Source: Nitrosomonadales bacterium (GTDB taxonomy: Bacteria; Pseudomonadota; Gammaproteobacteria; Burkholderiales; Gallionellaceae). Taken from it: a stretch of DNA of 11,615 bases. The notes below the pieces were generated by a model. That model had not been told where the DNA came from, made no database searches, and saw only the letters and a program-made list of their open reading frames with translations. Within the stretch, counting starts at the first letter, position 1, and every line of letters starts with the position of its first letter. Below, in pieces: positions 5,847 through 11,615 of the stretch. The position numbers and the translations under genes are program-made. The DNA lies in assembly GCA_016218465.1 (NCBI GenBank), contig JACREA010000043.1:1-11615 (forward strand), written 5' to 3'.

Positions 5847-6883
5847 CACAGCCAAAACGGAGTTTGCATCCACACAGCGACTACAACAACCCATATGATC
5901 GTAAGCGGAATGAATACTTTCCAGCCCAGCCGCATCAGTTGATCGTAGCGATAACGCGGGAATGTCGCGCGGAACCACAGGAACAGGAGCAGGATGAACG
6001 AGACCTTGCCCAATAGCCAGATGAAACTGTCCGGCAGGAACGGCACAGGCGACAGCCATCCGCCCAGAAACATGATCGAAGTGAGGAAGGAAATCAGGAT
6101 CATGTTAGCGTATTCAGCCAGGAAGAACAGCGCGAATGCCATGCCGGAATATTCGACATGGAAGCCCGCAACGATTTCCGATTCGCCCTCGGCCATGTCG
6201 AACGGCGCGCGGTTGGTTTCCGCCACACCGGAAATCAGATAGACGAGAAACATCGGAAACAGCGGAAACGCATACCAGTTCAGCATACCGAAGCTGCCAT
6301 GCTGGCCGCGCACGATGTCGCCCAGGTTCATGCTTTGCGAAGCCATCAGCACGCACACCAGCGCAAAACCCATGGCGATTTCATATGACACTATCTGCGC
6401 GGCGGAACGCACCGCTCCGAGGAAAGCATATTTGGAGTTGGACGCCCAGCCGGCGATGATGATGCCGTACACACCCAGCGAAGTCATCGCCAGGAGGTAC
6501 AATAATCCGGCGTTGATGTCGGTCAGCATCACCCCGTTGCTGAACGGGATTACCGCCCAAGCCGCCAGCGCCGGCGCCAATGCCATGATCGGTGCAAGTA
6601 CGAACAAAAACTTGCTGGAACCCGTCGGTACGATGATTTCCTTGAACAGCAATTTCACAGCGTCGGCAATCGGCTGCAACAAGCCGAAATATCCGACACG
6701 ATTCGGGCCGATGCGGATTTGCATGTAGCCGATGACCTTGCGTTCCGCCAATGTCAAATAAGCGACTGCGCCCATCACCGGCAATACGATGGCCATGATT
6801 TTTACCAATGTCCAAACTGTCAACCAGGCTGGTCCAAACAGGCCCCGCCCGGCATCCTGCAACATTTGCAGCATTTCCATCAT
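5843..6883 (-). CDS. nuoH: NADH-quinone oxidoreductase subunit H (NuoH)
   Basis: This membrane subunit of complex I (346 aa) forms much of the quinone-binding chamber and the first proton channel. Family motifs are present: LAERKVIGYMQIRIGPNRVG (residues 45-64), LLQPIADAVKLLFKE (68-82), the acidic quinone-site loop AETNRAPFDMAEGESEIVAG (221-240) followed by FHVEYSGM, and FLWFRATFPRYRYDQLM (301-317). Eight or so membrane helices are apparent. The ATG at 6883 overlaps the nuoG stop by 4 nt (ATGA). A second ATG follows immediately at 6880, and GGAG lies upstream of both, so the two starts cannot be told apart. The stop codon lies inside a palindromic repeat. Confidence 0.97.
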   Translation of the reverse strand: MMEMLQMLQDAGRGLFGPAWLTVWTLVKIMAIVLPVMGAVAYLTLAERKVIGYMQIRIGPNRVGYFGLLQPIADAVKLLFKEIIVPTGSSKFLFVLAPIMALAPALAAWAVIPFSNGVMLTDINAGLLYLLAMTSLGVYGIIIAGWASNSKYAFLGAVRSAAQIVSYEIAMGFALVCVLMASQSMNLGDIVRGQHGSFGMLNWYAFPLFPMFLVYLISGVAETNRAPFDMAEGESEIVAGFHVEYSGMAFALFFLAEYANMILISFLTSIMFLGGWLSPVPFLPDSFIWLLGKVSFILLLFLWFRATFPRYRYDQLMRLGWKVFIPLTIIWVVVVAVWMQTPFWLW

Positions 6884-9273
6884 GCTCGCTCCACGGTAAT
6901 CGTTCCAAACATCGCGCCCAGCTCCGCCGTAGCCGGATGCCCCGCAGCCACGCGTGCAGTACCGGCTGGCATGGTGTCATCCGCCTGTACCTCCAGACGT
7001 ACCGTTGCCCTGCCCTGACTCACCTTCACTGCACCACCGGATTGCACGCCCAGTTTCCGCAATTCATTGCCATGCATCTTTACGCATGGTGTTGAGGCAT
7101 CGCTGGTCTTCTGCAGCGAGGCAGCGCGGCGAACAACGGCATCGGTCGAATAAATGGGCACATTTGCCACACGTTGCATACCTGCGTCACTCGCGGACAT
7201 AACAGCCTGAATCGCAACGCCCTCAACATGGTTGTTCAACTTATCGGCCACGTTGTGACCGGATAGCATCGCATCGCGCACTTCTTCGCTGGTGTCGTAT
7301 TCAAAACCCTGTATATCGAGAAGGTTGCCTAATACGCGCAACACCTTCCATGCCGGCCGCGCTTCACCGAGTGGTTTCACTGTTCCCTTGAAGCTTTGCG
7401 CGCGCCCTTCACTGCTCACAAACGTGCCGGAGGTTTCGGTAAACGGCGCTATCGGCAACAGCACATCTGCATAATCGGTCGCATGATGCTTGTAGGCAGA
7501 TAACGCAACCACCATATCAGCAGCGCGCATTGCAGTCATTGCCTGTTGCGGGTCGTGCATATCCAGTTCCGGCTCGACATTCAGCAGCAAATAAGCCTTG
7601 CGCGGCGAAGCCAGCATTTGCGCGGCATTCATGCCTTGTACGACATCCTTGGGGCGTCGCGGAGAAATTCTTTTTTCAATGAAAAGTGCACCGTTACCAT
7701 ATGGCACAGCTCCTGCCAGATATCCCCCGACGGTATTGGCCGCCTCGCCAAGATAGCCGAATTGCGCACCGCACAGCGCGGAAATCCGTTCTGCCAGCAA
7801 GGCGAGCTGCACAGCCTGCGGATGTTGCTGCGCGAAATTGCCCAGCAACACAGCGGCACGCTCGCCGCTTGCCAGGCTTTTTGCGATTGCGGCAGCGGCG
7901 CTTCCCACTTCTACACCCTGCACGGATGCATCCGGTGTCGCTTTCTTTTCCACAGCCAGCGCCTTCAGAATTTGCGCCAGCACGTTCAGCAACTCGTTCG
8001 GTGCGACGATGGCCTTGTTGGCGACAGGCATCAGCAGATCATCATTGCTGGAGTGCACAATATTAGCCTGCGCGCCGTGCTTGACCGCCTGGCGCACACG
8101 CTGCGCCAGCAGTGGGTGATCCTTGCGCAGAAAACTGCCGACAATCAGCAATCGGTCGCGGGTATTGATCTCGGCGATCTTCATACCCAGCCACGGGGCA
8201 TTAACCTGTTTGCCGTCCGCGCTGAAGTCGGATTGGCGCAAGCGGAAATCCACGTTGCCGCTGCCCAAGCCGCGCATGAATTTCTGCAGCAGGTAGAGTT
8301 CTTCAAGCGTGCTTTGCGGTGTAGCCAGCGCGGCGATCTGTGCCGCCCCGTGTTCGTTCACGATCTGGCTCAAACCATGGGCCACATATTCAAGCGCGGC
8401 CGGCCATTCGACTTCCAGCCATTTACCACCTTGCTTGAGCATAGGTTTGGTCAAGCGTTCCGGAACGTTCAACCCTTCATAGCTGAACCTGTCCCTGTCG
8501 GAAATCCAGCATTCGTTGATATCTTCGTTTTCGATTGGCGTAACGCGCATCACCTTGTTGTTCTTAACGTGCACAGCCAGATTGGATCCAAGGCCGTCAT
8601 GAGGGCTGACCGACTTGCGCCGCGACAATTCCCAGTTGCGGGCGGTGTAACGGAATGGCTTGCTGGTCAATGCACCCACCGGGCACAGATCGATCATGTT
8701 GCCGGCCAGTTCGGAATCAACCGAGCTGTCCACGAAGCTCATGATCTCGGCATGCTCGCCGCGGAACGCCATGCCCAGCTCCATCATGCCGGCAATCTCC
8801 TGTCCGAAACGCACGCAACGAGTGCACTGGATACAGCGGCTCATTTCCATCGTGGAAATCAATGCGCCGATGTTCTTTTGCATCACGATGCGCTTTTCTT
8901 CGCTGTAGCGCGATGCAGTTGCGCCGTAACCCATCGCCACGTCCTGCAACATGCATTCGCCGCCCTGATCGCAGATGGGGCAATCCAGCGGATGATTGAT
9001 CAGCAGAAACTCCATCACTCCCTTTTGCGCCTTGACCGCCAATTCCGAGTGGGTATGGACTTTCATACCATCAGTTGCCGGTGTCGCGCATGCAGGCAGC
9101 GGTTTGGGCGCCTTTTCCACTTCGACCAGGCACATGCGGCAGTTTGCTGCGATGGAGAGTTTTTTGTGGTAACAAAAATGCGGGATATGAATGCCCGCCT
9201 TGTGCGCTGCATCCATCACAGTTGAACCGTTCTCGGTTTCGACTAGCTTGCCATCAATTTCAACGTTGATCAT
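6880..9273 (-). CDS. nuoG: NADH-quinone oxidoreductase subunit G (NuoG), FeS subunit
   Basis: This 797-aa peripheral-arm subunit is the largest in complex I and carries electrons from the NADH site towards NuoI. The N-terminal [2Fe-2S] domain has ligands C34, C45, C48 and C62 (N1b). Next come H94, C98, C101 and C107 in HPLDCPICDQGGEC (N5, with a histidine ligand), then C147, C150, C153 and C197 (N4). From about residue 205 the protein is a degenerate molybdopterin-oxidoreductase domain with no sign of an active cofactor site. The four cysteines that bind the additional N7 cluster in E. coli are missing: between 198 and 270 only C255 occurs. This is the mitochondrial-like state common in alpha- and betaproteobacteria. 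The ATG at 9273 follows nuoF by 21 nt with AGGTG close upstream. Confidence 0.97.
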   Translation of the reverse strand: MINVEIDGKLVETENGSTVMDAAHKAGIHIPHFCYHKKLSIAANCRMCLVEVEKAPKPLPACATPATDGMKVHTHSELAVKAQKGVMEFLLINHPLDCPICDQGGECMLQDVAMGYGATASRYSEEKRIVMQKNIGALISTMEMSRCIQCTRCVRFGQEIAGMMELGMAFRGEHAEIMSFVDSSVDSELAGNMIDLCPVGALTSKPFRYTARNWELSRRKSVSPHDGLGSNLAVHVKNNKVMRVTPIENEDINECWISDRDRFSYEGLNVPERLTKPMLKQGGKWLEVEWPAALEYVAHGLSQIVNEHGAAQIAALATPQSTLEELYLLQKFMRGLGSGNVDFRLRQSDFSADGKQVNAPWLGMKIAEINTRDRLLIVGSFLRKDHPLLAQRVRQAVKHGAQANIVHSSNDDLLMPVANKAIVAPNELLNVLAQILKALAVEKKATPDASVQGVEVGSAAAAIAKSLASGERAAVLLGNFAQQHPQAVQLALLAERISALCGAQFGYLGEAANTVGGYLAGAVPYGNGALFIEKRISPRRPKDVVQGMNAAQMLASPRKAYLLLNVEPELDMHDPQQAMTAMRAADMVVALSAYKHHATDYADVLLPIAPFTETSGTFVSSEGRAQSFKGTVKPLGEARPAWKVLRVLGNLLDIQGFEYDTSEEVRDAMLSGHNVADKLNNHVEGVAIQAVMSASDAGMQRVANVPIYSTDAVVRRAASLQKTSDASTPCVKMHGNELRKLGVQSGGAVKVSQGRATVRLEVQADDTMPAGTARVAAGHPATAELGAMFGTITVERA

Positions 9274-9294
9274 TATTCACCTAATCCGTCAGCG

Positions 9295-10560
9295 TTACAC
9301 CAGGCAACGCTTGTGTTCGATGTGATATTCAAATTCCGTACGGAAATGCCTGAGCATGCCCTGCACCGGCCAGACCGCCGCCTCGCCCAATGCGCAAATG
9401 GTGCGTCCGGCGATGTTGTCGCCCACGCTCAACAGTAAATCCAGGTCTTCCTTGCGGCCTTCGCCATGCTCGATGCGATGCACCATGCGATACAGCCAAC
9501 CCGTGCCTTCGCGGCACGGTGTACATTGCCCGCAGGATTCCTCGTAATAGAAATATGAAAGGCGCTCCAGTGCGCGCACCATGCAGGTGGTCTCGTCCAT
9601 CACGATCACTGCGCCGCTGCCCAGACCGGAACCTGCCTTCTGAATGGAATCGTAGTCCATGGTCAGGCCCATCATGATCTCGGCAGGCAATACCGGCATC
9701 GACGAGCCTCCGGGTATCACCGCTTTGAGAGTGTGCCCTTTGCGTACCCCGCCGGCCATTTTCAGCAGTTCGCTGAATGGCGTGCCCATCGGCACTTCGA
9801 AATTGCCGGGATTGTTCACATGGCCGGATACGGAAAACAGTTTGGTGCCGCCGTTGTTGGGTTTGCCCAACTCCAGGAATTTCTGCCCGCCGTGGTTGAT
9901 GATGTAAGGAATGCTGGCAAAGGTTTCGGTATTGTTGATGGTGGTCGGCTTGCCGTACAGGCCGAAGGTCGCGGGGAAAGGAGGTTTGAAGCGAGGCTGG
10001 CCTTTCTTGCCCTCAATGGATTCCAGCAGGGCGGTTTCTTCACCGCAGATATAGGCGCCGTAACCCAGATGATTGTGCAGATCAAAACAGAAATCCGTGC
10101 CCAGAATATTTTTGCCCAGATAGCCGGCCTTGCGCGCCAGCTCGCATGCTTCTTCCATGCGCTCATAAGCTTCGAAAATTTCACCATGCACGTAGTTATA
10201 ACCGGTCCTGACGCCCATCGCGTAGGCGGCAATCGCCATGCCTTCGATGAGCAGATGCGGGTTATAGCGCAGGATATCCCAGTCCTTGCAGGTGCCCGGC
10301 TCACCCTCGTCGGAATTGCATACGATGTATTTTTCCCCATCGTAGTTCTTGGGCATGAAGCTCCATTTCAGCCCGGTCGGGAAACCCGCGCCGCCGCGCC
10401 CGCGCAATACCGACAGCTTGACCTCGGCGATGATCGCATCGGGAGTCATTTTTTCGGTCAGCACCTTGCGCAGTGCCTGATATCCGCCGACCTTGAGATA
10501 ATTTTCCAGCGTCCAGGGCTGGTCGAAATCCATCGTGGTAAGAATGACCGGGCCTCTCAT
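9295..10560 (-). CDS. nuoF: NADH-quinone oxidoreductase subunit F (NuoF), NADH/FMN subunit
   Basis: This catalytic subunit (421 aa) oxidises NADH with FMN and passes electrons into cluster N3. Visible are the glycine-rich FMN/NADH site LRGRGGAGFPTGLKWSF (residues 52-68), CNSDEGEPGTCKDW (81-94), GAYICGEETALLESIEGKKG (168-187), the N3 [4Fe-4S] ligands C343, C346 and C349 in ESCGQCTPCREG, and the fourth ligand C389 in TICALGEAA. Length is typical. The ATG at 10560 is taken as start, with GAGAGGG upstream at about 11 nt. An internal ATG nine codons later (10533) would also keep the conserved region. A 7-codon reading frame (10557-10580) overlaps the start in an ATGA manner. Confidence 0.97.
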   Translation of the reverse strand: MRGPVILTTMDFDQPWTLENYLKVGGYQALRKVLTEKMTPDAIIAEVKLSVLRGRGGAGFPTGLKWSFMPKNYDGEKYIVCNSDEGEPGTCKDWDILRYNPHLLIEGMAIAAYAMGVRTGYNYVHGEIFEAYERMEEACELARKAGYLGKNILGTDFCFDLHNHLGYGAYICGEETALLESIEGKKGQPRFKPPFPATFGLYGKPTTINNTETFASIPYIINHGGQKFLELGKPNNGGTKLFSVSGHVNNPGNFEVPMGTPFSELLKMAGGVRKGHTLKAVIPGGSSMPVLPAEIMMGLTMDYDSIQKAGSGLGSGAVIVMDETTCMVRALERLSYFYYEESCGQCTPCREGTGWLYRMVHRIEHGEGRKEDLDLLLSVGDNIAGRTICALGEAAVWPVQGMLRHFRTEFEYHIEHKRCLV

Positions 10561-10591
10561 AATTTATTCAGCCCTCTCATGCCAGCGTTAT

Positions 10592-11071
10592 TCATGATTG
10601 GTCCAACTCCACCAGAATTTGATCGATTTTCTCTTTGCTCAGACGTCCGCAAAGTTTTTTATTGTTCACGGTAAACAACGGAGCATCCTTGCATGCTCCC
10701 ATGCACTCGCCTTCACGCAGGCCGTACTTCCCATCCGCAGTCACCTCACCCAGGCCGATGCCAAGCCTGGCTTGCAGATAAGCCACGGTATCTCCCGCAC
10801 CGCACAAGGTACAGGACAGATTGGTGCACACCGTAATGGTATGCTTGCCCATCGGCTTGAGGTTGTACATATGGTAGAAGGTCGCCACTTCGTAAACCGC
10901 CATTTTCGGCATGCCAAGGTAAGTCGCCACGTCCGCAATGTCATCATTGGCGATCCAGCCCTTTTCGTCCTGCACAAAACGCAAAGCGGCCATCACTGCA
11001 GACTGTTTCTGATCAGACGGGTACTTCTTCAACTCGCGGTTGATTCTGGTTTGTATTTGTTCGGATAACAT
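10592..11071 (-). CDS. nuoE: NADH-quinone oxidoreductase subunit E (NuoE), 24-kDa-type FeS subunit
   Basis: This peripheral-arm partner of NuoF (159 aa) has a thioredoxin-like fold and carries the [2Fe-2S] cluster N1a. Its ligands are C82 and C87 in CTNLSC and C123 and C127 in GECMGAC, the family spacing. The N-terminal helical domain ends with MAVYEVATFYHMYNLKPMG. The ATG at 11071 shares one base with the nuoD stop (TGATG) and has GAGGTGG 7 nt upstream; a TTG one codon earlier is less likely. The stop is 31 nt before nuoF. Confidence 0.97.
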   Translation of the reverse strand: MLSEQIQTRINRELKKYPSDQKQSAVMAALRFVQDEKGWIANDDIADVATYLGMPKMAVYEVATFYHMYNLKPMGKHTITVCTNLSCTLCGAGDTVAYLQARLGIGLGEVTADGKYGLREGECMGACKDAPLFTVNNKKLCGRLSKEKIDQILVELDQS

Positions 11072-11615
11072 CAACGATCCACCTCACCAAAAACGATGTC
11101 CTGCGTACCAATAATCGCCACCACGTCGGCAATCATGTGACCGCGCACCATCTCGTCCAGTGCCGCCAAGTGTGCAAAGCCCGGCGCACGGATTTTCATG
11201 CGATAGGGTTTGTTCGCACCGTCGGAAACCAGATAAATGCCGAACTCTCCCTTGGGATGCTCCACCGCGGCATAAGCCTCGCCGGCTGGAACGTGCATGC
11301 CCTCGGTGAACAGCTTGAAGTGGTGGATCAATTCTTCCATGTTCTGCTTCATCGCTTCACGCCTGGGCGGCGCGAACTTGAGATTAGTAGTCATCACCGG
11401 GCCGGGGTTGTCACGCAGCCAGGCTATGCATTGCTTGATGATGCGGTTGGACTGGCGCATTTCTTCGATTCGCACCAGATAGCGGTCATAAGAATCGCCG
11501 GTTTTGCCGACCGGAATATCAAAATCCATACGGTCGTAGACTTCATAGGGTTGCTTCTTGCGCAAATCCCATTCCACGCCCGAGCCGCGCAACATCGGGC
11601 CGGTCAGGCCCAAAG
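11071..11615 (-). CDS. nuoD: NADH-quinone oxidoreductase subunit D (NuoD), 3' part, cut by window edge
   Basis: This is the C-terminal 181 residues of the 49-kDa-type subunit, which with NuoB and NuoH forms the quinone reduction site and is related to NiFe-hydrogenase large subunits. Recognisable stretches are GPMLRGSGVEWDLRKKQPYE, FDIPVGKTGDSYDRYLVRIE, the segment PAGEAYAAVEHPKGEFGIYL, YRMKIRAPGFAHLAAL, and the family C-terminus IADVVAIIGTQDIVFGEVDR. The first complete codon in the window is a TTG read as leucine, not a start; the gene begins upstream of the window. Roughly the last 40 percent of a normal NuoD is present. The stop overlaps nuoE by one base. Confidence 0.96.
   Translation of the reverse strand, partial: LGLTGPMLRGSGVEWDLRKKQPYEVYDRMDFDIPVGKTGDSYDRYLVRIEEMRQSNRIIKQCIAWLRDNPGPVMTTNLKFAPPRREAMKQNMEELIHHFKLFTEGMHVPAGEAYAAVEHPKGEFGIYLVSDGANKPYRMKIRAPGFAHLAALDEMVRGHMIADVVAIIGTQDIVFGEVDR

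Noticed and set aside
7546..9225. Long plus-strand reading frame (559 codons) opposite nuoG
   Set aside because: It is antisense to a fully recognisable nuoG, its translation is rich in His, Arg, Gln and Cys with no domain, and such frames arise from the codon bias of the opposite strand.
6880..9273. NuoG as an active molybdenum enzyme such as a formate dehydrogenase
   Set aside because: The C-terminal domain is degenerate, without a cofactor-ligand Cys or Sec motif that I can see, and the gene lies inside a complete nuo order.
9733..10674. Plus-strand frame of 313 codons opposite nuoF and the end of nuoE
   Set aside because: It runs across a gene junction on the other strand and shows no motif; it is a shadow of nuoF.

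Overview
The window is an 11.6-kb piece of a respiratory complex I (NADH:quinone oxidoreductase, nuo) operon. Every gene lies on the minus strand, so transcription runs from high to low coordinates. In that order it holds nuoD (3' part), nuoE, nuoF, nuoG, nuoH, nuoI, nuoJ, nuoK, an MrpD-like antiporter subunit (495 aa), a small two-helix membrane protein (83 aa), a second MrpD-like antiporter subunit with a NuoL-type C-terminal arm (582 aa), and nuoM (5' part). No promoter or terminator is visible. The operon must start upstream (nuoA-C expected) and probably continues into nuoN.

The source looks like a proteobacterium, most likely a betaproteobacterium. nuoD is not obviously fused to nuoC in the visible part, NuoG lacks the N7 cluster cysteines found in enterobacteria, and the gene order and protein sequences are of the beta/gamma type. 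A Nitrosomonadales-like chemolithotroph (Gallionella, Sideroxydans or Sulfuricella relatives) is my best guess from general resemblance, but I cannot prove it from this window.

The part from nuoD to nuoK is ordinary. NuoE, F, G and I show all expected FeS ligands, NuoH the quinone-site loops, and NuoJ and NuoK the usual membrane motifs. The part from 655 to 4134 is not ordinary. The slot where a single nuoL is expected holds two antiporter-like proteins with a small membrane protein between them. With NuoM, and with NuoN expected beyond the window edge, the complex would have four antiporter-like subunits instead of three. The C-terminal arm of the 582-aa protein looks about 26 residues longer than a canonical NuoL arm, which would suit a complex lengthened by one pump module. 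Complex I cassettes with a fourth pumping subunit and a lengthened lateral helix have been described as a convergent trait (Chadwick and colleagues, 2018, from memory). The version here, with MrpD-like proteins and an 83-aa partner, deserves comparison with that work.

Two repeat structures bracket nuoI. Inverted arrays of a GGATAAG-type heptamer lie between nuoI and nuoJ, and a GC-rich palindrome with a GTAGGGGCG arm contains the nuoH stop codon. Most other junctions overlap or are tight, so these two gaps and the 116-bp gap after nuoK are the only loose joints in the cluster. No RNA genes, CRISPR arrays, insertion sequences or phage genes were seen.
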